The notes under the pieces were generated by a model, which did not search any database, was not told where the DNA came from, and saw nothing but the letters and a program-made list of their open reading frames with translations. From NCBI RefSeq assembly GCF_003626645.1, contig NZ_RBAM01000004.1, positions 248,001 through 312,000 on the forward strand: DNA of 64,000 nt. The letters are read 5' to 3'. Both the position numbers and the translations under genes were made by a program. Origin of the DNA: Streptomyces klenkii (GTDB lineage: Bacteria; Actinomycetota; Actinomycetes; Streptomycetales; Streptomycetaceae). This document shows positions 26,325 to 34,486 of this stretch, piece after piece (within the stretch, counting starts at the first letter, position 1; the number at the start of each line of letters is the position of its first letter).

Positions 26325-27356
26325 TTACTTGTCGACGATCCGGTCGAACGTGGTGGTGGTGTGCCGCAGCTGGGCCTTCAGCTCGTCGCCGACCTGAGGG
26401 GTCCTCGCGTCGTCCGGCACGAAGAGGATCGACACCTGCATGTGCGGCGGCTCCGCGAACCAGAGCTGCTTGTTGTCCCAGTAGAACGGCGACTGGTTGC
26501 GGTTCATGGTCGCGAGGCCCGCACGGGCGACGCCCTTGGCGCGCGGCATCATGCCGTGCAGCGCCTTCGGCGCCTCCAGGCCCACGCCGTGCGAGGTGCC
26601 GCCCGCGACGACGACGAGGTGGCCGTCACCGCCGACCTTCTGCTGGCGGTAGCCGAAGCGGTCGCCCTTGGACACGGGCGTCACGTCCAGGACCGCGCCC
26701 GTGTAGTGGGTCGCGCCGTGGTCGCCCAGCCACAGCCGGGTGCCGATGCGCGCCCGGAAGCGGGTGTGCGGGAACTGCTGCTGGAGCCGCGCGAGCTCCT
26801 CGGACTTCAGGTGGCTGACGAACATGGTGCGCAGCGGCAGGCCGGCGTTGCGCAGCCGGTTCATCCAGTCGGCCACCTCCTGGACGGCGTCGGAGCCGTC
26901 CGTGCGGTCCAGCGGCAGGTGGATCGCGAAGCCCTCCAGGCGCACGTCCTCGATGGCCGCGGACAGCTTGGAGAGGTCCTCCTCGCTGATGCCGTGCCGC
27001 TTCATCGAGCTCATGACCTCGATGACGACGCGGGCGCCGACCAGGCCGCGCACGCCCTCCACCGAGGAGACGGACCGGATCGCGCGGTCCGGCAGCGGCA
27101 CGGGCTCCTCACCCAGCCGGAAGGGGGTGAGCACCAGCAGGTCACCGCTGAAGAAGTCCTTGATCCGGGCCGCTTCGTAGGTGGTGCCGACGGCCAGGAT
27201 GTCCGAGCCGAAGCGGGCGGCCTCGTCGGCCAGCCGCTCGTGGCCGAAGCCGTAGCCATTGCCCTTGCACACCGGGACGATGCCCGGGAACTGCTGGACG
27301 ACGGTCTGCTGGTGCGCCCGCCAGCGCGCGGTTTCGACGTGGAGCGTGAGCGCCAT
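26325..27356 (-). CDS. Alanine racemase-like PLP-dependent protein
   Basis: The 343-residue protein has a fold-type III PLP domain with the PLP lysine in PVCKGNGYGFG (Lys near residue 31), matching VKANAYGHG of alanine racemases. MSSMKRHGI, a possible phosphate-contacting stretch, and RIGTRLWLG follow. The C-terminal half is shorter and more divergent than in true Alr (360-380 residues), so it may act on another amino acid. It is located just after the FemX gene on the same strand, which suggests a link with the peptidoglycan bridge amino acid. Confidence 0.72.
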   Translation of the reverse strand: MALTLHVETARWRAHQQTVVQQFPGIVPVCKGNGYGFGHERLADEAARFGSDILAVGTTYEAARIKDFFSGDLLVLTPFRLGEEPVPLPDRAIRSVSSVEGVRGLVGARVVIEVMSSMKRHGISEEDLSKLSAAIEDVRLEGFAIHLPLDRTDGSDAVQEVADWMNRLRNAGLPLRTMFVSHLKSEELARLQQQFPHTRFRARIGTRLWLGDHGATHYTGAVLDVTPVSKGDRFGYRQQKVGGDGHLVVVAGGTSHGVGLEAPKALHGMMPRAKGVARAGLATMNRNQSPFYWDNKQLWFAEPPHMQVSILFVPDDARTPQVGDELKAQLRHTTTTFDRIVDK

Positions 27357-27437
27357 GGCCGGTCCGGAACCTTTCCCTGTGCCTGCTGGATGCTGTTGCG
27401 TGCCGGATGCCCGGGGCCGTGCGGCCCCGGAGGGACA

Positions 27438-28556
27438 TCAGCGACGCGACATGTACATGTCGAGGGCCTTGTGGAGCAGCTTGTTGAGCGGGAAGTCCCA
27501 CTCGCCCAGGTACTCCGCGGCCTGGCCGCCCGTGCCGACCTTGAACTGGATGAGGCCGAAGAGGTGGTCGCTCTCGTCCAGGGAGTCGCCGATGCCGCGC
27601 AGGTCGTAGACGCTGGCGCCCAGGGCGTAGGCGTCGCGCAGCATCCGCCACTGCATGGCGTTGGAGGGCCGGACCTCGCGCTTGTGGTTGGCCGAGGCGC
27701 CGTAGGAGTACCAGACGTGGCCGCCCACGATCAGCATCGTGGCCGCGGCGACGGCCTCGCCCTCGTGCACCGCGAAGTACAGCCGCATGCGGTTGGGGTC
27801 CTCGGTGTTGAGGGCCGTCCACATGCGCTGGAAGTAGCTCAGCGGGCGCGGGCGGAACTTGTCCCGCTCGGCGGTGATCTCGTACAGGTGCTGCCAGGTG
27901 GGCAGGTCCTCGTAGCCGCCCTGGACGACCTCGACGCCGGCCTTCTCGGCCTTCTTGATGTTGCGGCGCCACAGCTGGTTGAAGTTCTTGTGGACGTCCT
28001 CCAGCGAGCGGTTCGCCAGGGGCACCTGGAAGACGTACCGCGGCTGGACGTCGCCGAAGCCGGCGCCGCCGTCCTCGCCCTGCTGCCAGCCCATCCGGCG
28101 CAGCTGGTCGGCGACCTCGAAGGCGCGCGGCTCGATGAAGGTGGCCTCGACGTCGCGCAGCCGCTTGACGTCCGGGTCGGAGATGCCGCCCTTGATCGCG
28201 TTCGCGTCCCAGCGGCGGATGACGACCGGCGGGCCCATCTTCACCGAGAAGGCGCCCTGCTGCTTGAGGTGCGCGAGCATCGGGTCGAGCCAGTCCTTGA
28301 GGTTCGGCGCGAACCAGTTGATGACCGGGCCCTCGGGCAGGTAGGCGAGGTAGCGCTTGATCTTGGGCAGCTGGCGGTAGAGCACCAGGCCCGCGCCCAC
28401 GATCTGCCCGGTCTTGTCGAACCAGCCCAGGCTCTCCGAGCGCCACTCCGCCTTGACATCGGCCCACGCCGGCACCTGCATGTGACTGGCCGCGGGCAGG
28501 CTCTGGATATAAGCCAGATGCTGCTCTCGGCTGATTGTCCTCAGGGTCAGGCTCAT
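27438..28556 (-). CDS. femX: FemX-type lipid II:glycine glycyltransferase (FemAB family)
   Basis: FemAB enzymes transfer amino acids from aminoacyl-tRNA to lipid II to build the peptidoglycan bridge; in Streptomyces a single glycine is attached to LL-diaminopimelate, and FemX of S. coelicolor does this. The 372-residue product has two GNAT-like subdomains and the family stretches YLAYLPEGPVINW, NFNQLWRRNIKKAEKAG and DLRGIGDS near the C-terminus. Length and motifs match. GAGGAG precedes the ATG. It is followed 81 bp later by the alanine-racemase-like gene. Confidence 0.88.
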   Translation of the reverse strand: MSLTLRTISREQHLAYIQSLPAASHMQVPAWADVKAEWRSESLGWFDKTGQIVGAGLVLYRQLPKIKRYLAYLPEGPVINWFAPNLKDWLDPMLAHLKQQGAFSVKMGPPVVIRRWDANAIKGGISDPDVKRLRDVEATFIEPRAFEVADQLRRMGWQQGEDGGAGFGDVQPRYVFQVPLANRSLEDVHKNFNQLWRRNIKKAEKAGVEVVQGGYEDLPTWQHLYEITAERDKFRPRPLSYFQRMWTALNTEDPNRMRLYFAVHEGEAVAAATMLIVGGHVWYSYGASANHKREVRPSNAMQWRMLRDAYALGASVYDLRGIGDSLDESDHLFGLIQFKVGTGGQAAEYLGEWDFPLNKLLHKALDMYMSRR

Positions 28557-28681
28557 GCGGGGCGCTCCTCGGCAGGTGTGTCCCCAGGGTCGGGGCTCCG
28601 GCTCTCGCGGCGAAGCCTACTGCGACAGGGACGCACACCGTTGGGGCGCCCGTTCGGGTGTACGGCCGGGCAGGCCCCGCG

Positions 28682-29002
28682 CTAGCCGATGACACCCCCG
28701 AAGAGGCCCCCGTGGGCCATGCCGAGGAAGAAGCCGAAGGCGGCCGCGCCCAGCCCGATGATCAGCAGGAAGCGCTCGCCCGTCGTGACCGAGATGTACT
28801 GGCCGTAGGCACCCGAGAAGATGCCGGCCAGTCCGCTCCACGAGCTCAGCAGATGCAGGTTGTTGAAGGCCGAGGAAACGAAGGCCAGCAGTCCGAGCAC
28901 CACCGTCACGGCGACGAAGGTGTTCTCGAGGGGATGGGGCTTTCCGTCGCTGTTGAGTACCGCACCGATGAGCGTGCGGGGACGGCGTACTGCCTGTGTC
29001 AT
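28682..29002 (-). CDS. Small conserved membrane protein of unknown function
   Basis: The 106-residue protein has two or three hydrophobic spans (FVAVTVVLGLLAFVSSAF and FLLIIGLGAAAFGFFLGMAH) separated by a soluble loop. I do not recognise a family. AGGAGG precedes the ATG at 29002. It is divergent from rpsF and lies 125 bp upstream of femX on the same strand. Confidence 0.65.
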   Translation of the reverse strand: MTQAVRRPRTLIGAVLNSDGKPHPLENTFVAVTVVLGLLAFVSSAFNNLHLLSSWSGLAGIFSGAYGQYISVTTGERFLLIIGLGAAAFGFFLGMAHGGLFGGVIG

Positions 29003-29283
29003 GGGGGCTACCTCCTCCTGAAGGCGACCGGCGCATTGTTGCGCCGGTCACACCCGGTCCGTCCAGATTGCGGGCCCGGACGGCTGGATTTCAACCGGAA
29101 GCCGGAGTGCGGGTACTCTGTACGGTCTGCACCGGTGTCTGCCCTGAACCAGCTTCGGTCCTCGGGGGCAACCCAGGGACTTTCCGCTGATTGTCAGTGT
29201 CGGCCGATACCGTTGTTAACGCATCACGACCCTCCTGCCACGGAACGACCGTGGCCGCTGAGTCCAAAGGAGGTGGGTTCCAC
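29003..29283. promoter_or_regulatory. Divergent promoter region upstream of rpsF
   Basis: The 281-bp gap should hold the promoter of the rpsF-ssb-rpsR-rplI operon. TTGTCA at 29191-29196 with TGTTAA 17 bases further (29214-29219) is a plausible but weak -35/-10 pair. A strong AAAGGAGGTG precedes rpsF. Confidence 0.4.
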
Positions 29284-29574
29284 ATGCGTCACTACGAGGT
29301 GATGGTCATCCTCGACCCCGATCTCGAGGAGCGCGCTGTCTCCCCGCTGATCGAGAACTTCCTCTCCGTCGTCCGTGAGGGCAACGGAAAGGTTGAGAAG
29401 GTCGACACCTGGGGCCGTCGTCGTCTCGCGTACGAGATCAAGAAGAAGCCCGAGGGCATCTACTCGGTCATCGACCTGCAGGCCACGCCTGCGGTCGTCA
29501 AGGAGCTCGACCGCCAGATGAACCTGAACGAGTCGGTCCTCCGGACCAAGGTCCTCCGTCCCGAGACCCACTGA
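29284..29574 (+). CDS. rpsF: 30S ribosomal protein S6
   Basis: S6 binds the central domain of 16S rRNA together with S18, whose gene lies downstream. The 96-residue product begins [19 protein letters not shown] and contains [19 protein letters not shown], both diagnostic. It starts at ATG 29284 behind a strong Shine-Dalgarno sequence. It is the first gene of the rpsF-ssb-rpsR-rplI operon. Confidence 0.97.
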   Translation: MRHYEVMVILDPDLEERAVSPLIENFLSVVREGNGKVEKVDTWGRRRLAYEIKKKPEGIYSVIDLQATPAVVKELDRQMNLNESVLRTKVLRPETH

Positions 29575-29655
29575 ACCCCAGCGGTTCAGAGGTAATCGGG
29601 CTGTAGCTCAACGAGCAGCAAGCAGCCAGCAGCACACCCGCCGAGAGGTTCACCC

Positions 29656-30234
29656 ATGGCAGGCGAGACCGTCATCACGGTCGTCGGCAATCTCGTCGAC
29701 GACCCCGAGCTGCGCTTCACCCCGTCCGGTGCGGCGGTCGCGAAGTTCCGCGTCGCGTCCACTCCCCGCACCTTCGACCGCCAGACCAACGAGTGGAAGG
29801 ACGGCGAGAGCCTCTTCCTCACGTGCTCGGTCTGGCGGCAGGCGGCGGAGAACGTCGCCGAGTCGCTTCAGCGCGGCATGCGCGTCATCGTGCAGGGCCG
29901 TCTGAAGCAGCGGTCCTACGAGGACCGCGAGGGCGTCAAGCGCACGGTCTACGAGCTCGACGTCGAAGAGGTCGGCGCCAGCCTGAAGAACGCCACGGCG
30001 AAGGTCACCAAGACCGCGGGTCGCGGTGGCCAGGGTGGCTACGGCGGTGGCCAGCAGCAGGGCGGCTGGGGCGGTGGCTCCGGCGGTCAGCAGCAGCAGG
30101 GCGGCGGCGGTGCTCCCGCCGACGACCCCTGGGCCACCAGCGCGCCGTCCGGCGGCCAGCAGGGCGGCGGCGGAGGCGGCTGGGGCGGCGGCCCCGGCAA
30201 CTCCGGCGGCTACTCGGACGAGCCGCCCTTCTAA
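29656..30234 (+). CDS. ssb: Single-stranded DNA-binding protein
   Basis: SSB coats single-stranded DNA in replication and repair. The 192-residue product has an OB-fold core (residues 1-110, with [21 protein letters not shown] and [13 protein letters not shown]), a long Gly/Gln-rich linker, and the acidic tip DEPPF that recruits partner proteins. Its position inside the rpsF-rpsR operon is the standard place for the essential ssb. Confidence 0.97.
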   Translation: MAGETVITVVGNLVDDPELRFTPSGAAVAKFRVASTPRTFDRQTNEWKDGESLFLTCSVWRQAAENVAESLQRGMRVIVQGRLKQRSYEDREGVKRTVYELDVEEVGASLKNATAKVTKTAGRGGQGGYGGGQQQGGWGGGSGGQQQQGGGGAPADDPWATSAPSGGQQGGGGGGWGGGPGNSGGYSDEPPF

Positions 30235-30278
30235 GGGCGAGCAGCACACAAACTTCTTGATCACACAGGAGAGAAACG

Positions 30279-30515
30279 ATGGCGAAGCCCCCGCCGCGCA
30301 AGCCTAAGAAGAAGGTCTGCGCTTTCTGCAAGGACAAGACCGCTTACGTGGACTACAAGGACACGAACATGCTGCGGAAGTTCATTTCCGACCGCGGCAA
30401 GATCCGTGCCCGTCGCGTGACCGGCAACTGCACCCAGCACCAGCGTGACGTCGCCACGGCCGTGAAGAACAGCCGTGAGATGGCGCTGCTGCCCTACACC
30501 TCGTCCGCGCGATAA
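30279..30515 (+). CDS. rpsR: 30S ribosomal protein S18
   Basis: S18 pairs with S6 in the 30S platform. The 78-residue product has [20 protein letters not shown], with cysteines in the CxxC arrangement of the zinc-ligand-containing form, then [19 protein letters not shown] and [13 protein letters not shown]. These are diagnostic. GGAGAG precedes the ATG. Confidence 0.97.
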   Translation: MAKPPPRKPKKKVCAFCKDKTAYVDYKDTNMLRKFISDRGKIRARRVTGNCTQHQRDVATAVKNSREMALLPYTSSAR

Positions 30516-30533
30516 GGGAAGGGTGACCAACTA

Positions 30534-30980
30534 ATGAAGATCATCCTCACCCACGAGGTCTCCGGCCTCGGCACTGCCGGTGACGTCGTTGACGTCAAGG
30601 ACGGCTACGCCCGCAACTACCTGGTCCCGCGCGGTTTCGCGATCCGCTGGACCAAGGGTGGCGAGCAGGACGTCGCTCAGATCCGCCGCGCTCGCAAGAT
30701 CCGCGAGATCGCCACGATCGAGCAGGCCAACGAGGTCAAGGGTCAGCTGGAGGGCCTCAAGGTCCGCCTGGCCACCCGCTCCGGCGAGGCCGGCCGCCTG
30801 TTCGGCTCCGTCACCCAGGCCGACGTCGCTGCGGCGATCAAGGCTGCCGGTGGCCCGGACGTCGACAAGCGCCGCGTCGAGGTGGGCTCGCCCATCAAGA
30901 CCCTGGGCGCCCACCAGGTCTCCGTGCGTCTGCACGCCGACGTCGTTGCCAAGCTCGGCATCGAGGTCGTCGCTGCCTGA
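30534..30980 (+). CDS. rplI: 50S ribosomal protein L9
   Basis: L9 stabilises the L1 stalk region. The 148-residue product begins [20 protein letters not shown] and contains [19 protein letters not shown], the L9 signature, then the long connecting helix and C-terminal domain. It is the last gene of the operon and is followed by a hairpin. Confidence 0.97.
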   Translation: MKIILTHEVSGLGTAGDVVDVKDGYARNYLVPRGFAIRWTKGGEQDVAQIRRARKIREIATIEQANEVKGQLEGLKVRLATRSGEAGRLFGSVTQADVAAAIKAAGGPDVDKRRVEVGSPIKTLGAHQVSVRLHADVVAKLGIEVVAA

Positions 30981-31011
30981 TCACCTGACGGTGATCGGTA
31001 GAGCCTGAAGG

Positions 31012-31041
31012 AGGGCCGTACCCCTGCGGGGGTGCGGCCCT
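31012..31041 (+). terminator. Hairpin terminator after rplI
   Basis: GGGCCGTACCC (31013-31023) pairs with GGGTGCGGCCC (31030-31040), one G-T pair, and a TTCTGCTTGTTT stretch follows. It ends the ribosomal operon and faces the convergent MATE gene. Confidence 0.8.
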
Positions 31042-31084
31042 TCTGCTTGTTTCCGCTGTGACCGGCGTTCGCCGATACGTTTCT

Positions 31085-32422
31085 TCAGCGCGTCGCCCCG
31101 GTGACTATCCAGCGCCCCGACCGCGCCCGGAGCCACACGGTCACCATCCGGACGGTCATCATCAGCGTCATCGCCCACCACAGGGCCGTCACGCCGCCGC
31201 CGAGCGCGGGGACCAGCAGGGCGGCGGGGGCGAAGGCGGCGAGCACCAGGACCATCGCCCAGGCCAGGTAGGTGCCGTCACCGGCGCCCATCAGGACCCC
31301 GTCCAGGACGAAGACCACCCCGGCGACCGGCTGGGACAGGGCGACCACCAGCAGGGCCGGCAGCAGGGCGTCCCGGACGGTGCCGTCGGCGGTGAAGAGC
31401 GGGATGAACAGCGGCCGCGCGGCCACCACCAGCGCCCCCAGCACCACGCCGGAGGCGATGCCCCACTGCACCATGCGCCGGCAGGCCGCCCGGGCCCCGT
31501 CCGCGTCGCCGGCGCCCAGGTAGCGCCCGATGATCGCCTGGCCGGCGATGGCTATGGCGTCGAGGGCGAAGGCCAGCAGGCTCCACAGGCTGAGCACGAT
31601 CTGGTGCGCGGCGATCTGGGTGTCGCCGAGCCGGGCCGCGACGGCCGTGGCGATCACGAGGACCGCGCGCAGCGAGAGCGTGCGGACGAGCAGCGGGACG
31701 CCGGCCCGGGCGCAGGCCCGGATGCCGGCGGCGTCGGGCCGCAGGGAGGCGTCGTGGCGGCGGGCGCCCCGGAGGACCACGGCGAGGTAGACGGCGGTCA
31801 TGGCCCACTGGGCGATGACCGTGCCCCAGGCGGAGCCGGCGATGCCGAGGCCCGTGCCGTAGACGAGGGCGGCGTTGAGGGCGCCGTTGAGGGCGAAGCC
31901 GCCCACGGCCACGTAGAGCGGCGTACGGGTGTCCTGAAGGCCGCGCAGGACGCCGGTGGCGGCGAGGAGGATGAGCATGGCCGGCATGCCGAGCGCGCTG
32001 ATCCGCAGGTACGTCGTGGCGTGCGGGGCGGCGGTCGGGGAGGCGCCGAGGAGCTCGACGACCGCGGGGGCGGCGGGCAGGACGGCTGCCACGAGGGCCG
32101 CGCCGAGGAGCGCGGCGAGCCATATGCCGTCCATGCCCTGGCGTATCGCGCCCTTGAGGTCGCCCGCGCCCACGCGCCGGGAGACGGCCGCGGTGGTGGC
32201 GTAGGCGAGGAAGACGAAGACGCCGGCGGCGGTGGTGAGCAGGGCGGCGGCGATGCCGAGCCCGGCGAGCTCGGGCGTGCCGAGGTGGCCGACGATGGCG
32301 CTGTCGGCCATGACGAAGAGGGGCTCCGCGACGAGGGCGCCGAAGGCGGGCACGGCCAGTGAGAGGATCTCGCGGTCGTGCCGGCGGGCGGTGCGCGGTG
32401 CGCGCGCGGGAGCCAGGGTCAT
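31085..32422 (-). CDS. MATE family efflux transporter (DinF-like)
   Basis: The 445-residue protein has 12 hydrophobic spans and the MATE/DinF pattern: LSLAVPAFGALVAEPLFVMADSAIV-type opening (LSLAVPAFGALVAEPLFVMA), VGHLGTPELAGLGIA, and GVLRGLQDTRTPL, typical of Na+- or H+-coupled multidrug exporters. It converges on rplI and is divergent from dnaB across a 481-bp region. The sequence GGAGGC abuts the ATG too closely for a normal Shine-Dalgarno sequence, so the start may be slightly different. Confidence 0.88.
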   Translation of the reverse strand: MTLAPARAPRTARRHDREILSLAVPAFGALVAEPLFVMADSAIVGHLGTPELAGLGIAAALLTTAAGVFVFLAYATTAAVSRRVGAGDLKGAIRQGMDGIWLAALLGAALVAAVLPAAPAVVELLGASPTAAPHATTYLRISALGMPAMLILLAATGVLRGLQDTRTPLYVAVGGFALNGALNAALVYGTGLGIAGSAWGTVIAQWAMTAVYLAVVLRGARRHDASLRPDAAGIRACARAGVPLLVRTLSLRAVLVIATAVAARLGDTQIAAHQIVLSLWSLLAFALDAIAIAGQAIIGRYLGAGDADGARAACRRMVQWGIASGVVLGALVVAARPLFIPLFTADGTVRDALLPALLVVALSQPVAGVVFVLDGVLMGAGDGTYLAWAMVLVLAAFAPAALLVPALGGGVTALWWAMTLMMTVRMVTVWLRARSGRWIVTGATR

Positions 32423-32903
32423 GCCTCCAACCTAATCTTCCACAGGTAATCGGTGCAACTGCATTGGACCCCTTACATTGCGTTGCTCGGTCCGATCTTC
32501 TCTGCGCCGTTTGTCGTGATCTCCGGCTGAGGGTGAAAGTTTTTCTCCTCAACAGCCGGTGGATGGTGAAACCGCAGGTCAGAGGCGTAAGGCGGGAAGG
32601 GGTGTGGGTTTGTCCACAGCGGTTTCCCCCGCCCCGTACACAGGATCCACGGAGTTCTCCACAGGATGGGGCCCGTCATCCACACGGCCTGTGGATAACC
32701 AGATTGGCTGACGGTGCCCGCGGGCCTACCGTGGACCGGCGGCCGCCGCCTGTTCCGGAGCCCGAAGGGCCCGGCGGACCTGAACGGGGCCGCCCTGAAC
32801 TCGACGCGCCGGAACCGGAGTCGGGCGGCCTGTTTGTCAGAGCCGTGCCGTAAGAAAGAACAGCACGGCAAGGTCCGCTTCGCGGACGGGAGGAGGTGGC
32901 GGG
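32423..32903. other. MATE-dnaB intergenic region, AT-richer, with DnaA-box-like cluster
   Basis: No gene is seen in these 481 bp. The left half is AT-richer than its surroundings and should carry the divergent promoters. At 32610-32698 there are four DnaA-box-like nonamers (listed separately), and a GGGAGGAGGTGG just before 32904 is the dnaB ribosome binding site. Confidence 0.55.
32610..32698. promoter_or_regulatory. Cluster of DnaA-box-like sequences upstream of dnaB
   Basis: TTGTCCACA (32610-32618) equals the preferred Streptomyces DnaA box. TTCTCCACA (32655-32663) and TCATCCACA (32677-32685) are near matches, and TGTGGATAA (32690-32698) is a perfect TTATCCACA box on the other strand. Four boxes in 89 bp is more than expected by chance in GC-rich DNA. 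Confidence 0.6.
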
Positions 32904-34406
32904 ATGAGCATCCCCGAGCCCATGGACGACCCCTGGGCGGATGCGGGTCCCAGCGACCGACTCCCCGTCTCCCGCCCCCGCCGGGGCGACGGCCCGGGGC
33001 GCGGTGAGCGCCACGACCGCGGCCCGGAGGACGGCTCCTGGTCCCGGGGCGACGGCGGCCAGGGCCGGCCGGAGTCCGCGGGCTTCGAGCGCGTCCCGCC
33101 GCAGGACCTGGACGCCGAGCAGTCCGTCCTCGGCGGCATGCTGCTGTCCAAGGACGCCATCGCCGACGTCGTCGAGGTCCTCAAGGGCCACGACTTCTAC
33201 CGCCCGGCGCACGAGACGATCTACCAGGCCATCCTCGACCTCTACGCCAAGGGCGAGCCGGCCGACCCGATCACCGTCGCCGCCGAGCTCACCAAGCGCG
33301 GCGAGATCACCCGCGTCGGCGGTGCGCCGTACCTGCACTCCCTGGTGCAGACGGTCCCCACCGCGGCCAACGCCGAGTACTACGCCGAGATCGTCCACGA
33401 GCGCGCCGTCCTGCGCCGCCTGGTCGAGGCCGGCACCCGCATCACCCAGATGGGATACGCGGCCGACGGCGACGTGGACGACATCGTCAACAAGGCCCAG
33501 GCCGAGGTCTACGCCGTCACCGAGCAGCGCACCAGCGAGGACTACCTCCCCCTGGGCGACATCATGGAGGGCGCGCTCGACGAGATCGAGGCGATCGGCT
33601 CGCGCAGCGGCGAGATGACCGGCGTCCCGACCGGCTTCACCGACCTCGACGCCCTGACGAACGGCCTGCACCCCGGCCAGATGATCGTCATCGCGGCCCG
33701 TCCCGCCATGGGTAAGTCCACCCTGGCCCTGGACTTCGCGCGGGCCTGCTCGATCAAGCACAACATGGCCAGCGTGATCTTCTCGCTCGAAATGGGGCGC
33801 AACGAGATCGCGATGCGCCTGCTGTCGGCCGAGGCCCGCGTGGCCCTGCACCACATGCGCTCGGGCTCCATGACGGACGAGGACTGGACGCGCCTCGCGC
33901 GCCGCATGCCGGATGTCTCCCAGGCCCCGCTGTTCATCGACGACTCGCCGAACCTGTCGATGATGGAGATCCGCGCCAAGTGCCGCCGCCTGAAGCAGCG
34001 CAGCGACATTAAGCTCGTCATCATCGACTACCTCCAGCTGATGCAGGCCGGCGGCTCCAAGCGCGCCGAGAGCCGCCAGCAGGAGGTCTCGGACATGTCC
34101 CGAAACCTCAAGCTGCTGGCCAAGGAGCTGGAGCTGCCGGTCATCGCGCTGTCGCAGCTGAACCGTGGCCCGGAGCAGCGCACGGACAAGAAGCCGATGG
34201 TCTCCGACCTGCGTGAATCCGGCTCCATCGAGCAGGACGCGGACATGGTCATCCTGCTCCACCGCGAGGACGCCTACGAGAAGGAGTCGCCCCGCGCGGG
34301 CGAGGCGGACATCATCGTCGGCAAGCACCGTAACGGCCCGACGGCCACGATCACGGTCGCCTTCCAGGGCCACTACTCACGCTTCGTGGACATGGCCCAG
34401 ACCTGA
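32904..34406 (+). CDS. dnaB: Replicative DNA helicase DnaB
   Basis: DnaB is the hexameric helicase of the replication fork. The 500-residue product has an N-terminal domain (starting QDLDAEQSVLGGMLLSKDAI near residue 71) that binds primase, and a RecA-like C-terminal domain with Walker A AARPAMGKSTLALDFA and Walker B IKLVIIDYLQLM. No intein is present. The first 65 residues are an Arg/Gly-rich extension common in actinobacteria. A strong GGAGGTGG precedes the ATG. Confidence 0.97.
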   Translation: MSIPEPMDDPWADAGPSDRLPVSRPRRGDGPGRGERHDRGPEDGSWSRGDGGQGRPESAGFERVPPQDLDAEQSVLGGMLLSKDAIADVVEVLKGHDFYRPAHETIYQAILDLYAKGEPADPITVAAELTKRGEITRVGGAPYLHSLVQTVPTAANAEYYAEIVHERAVLRRLVEAGTRITQMGYAADGDVDDIVNKAQAEVYAVTEQRTSEDYLPLGDIMEGALDEIEAIGSRSGEMTGVPTGFTDLDALTNGLHPGQMIVIAARPAMGKSTLALDFARACSIKHNMASVIFSLEMGRNEIAMRLLSAEARVALHHMRSGSMTDEDWTRLARRMPDVSQAPLFIDDSPNLSMMEIRAKCRRLKQRSDIKLVIIDYLQLMQAGGSKRAESRQQEVSDMSRNLKLLAKELELPVIALSQLNRGPEQRTDKKPMVSDLRESGSIEQDADMVILLHREDAYEKESPRAGEADIIVGKHRNGPTATITVAFQGHYSRFVDMAQT

Positions 34407-34423
34407 CCGGTCGGAGCGGAAAG

Positions 34424-34480
34424 TCCGATCGGCCGACCTGATCGGCCGACCTGATCGGTCGGCCGGATCGGCGGGCCGGC
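34424..34480 (+). terminator. Repeat-rich hairpin region after dnaB
   Basis: The 13-bp unit ATCGGCCGACCTG occurs twice in tandem (34428-34440 and 34441-34453) and is followed by an inverted, degenerate copy with TCGGTCGGCCGG. The combination can fold into alternative hairpins between dnaB and the convergent PAP2 gene and probably terminates both. Confidence 0.55.
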
Positions 34481-34486
34481 GGGGGC

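Noticed and set aside
24900..28685. Plus-strand open frame of more than 1,200 codons across the GT87, racemase-like and femX genes
   Set aside because: It crosses three real genes in the wrong frame or strand and has no recognisable motif.
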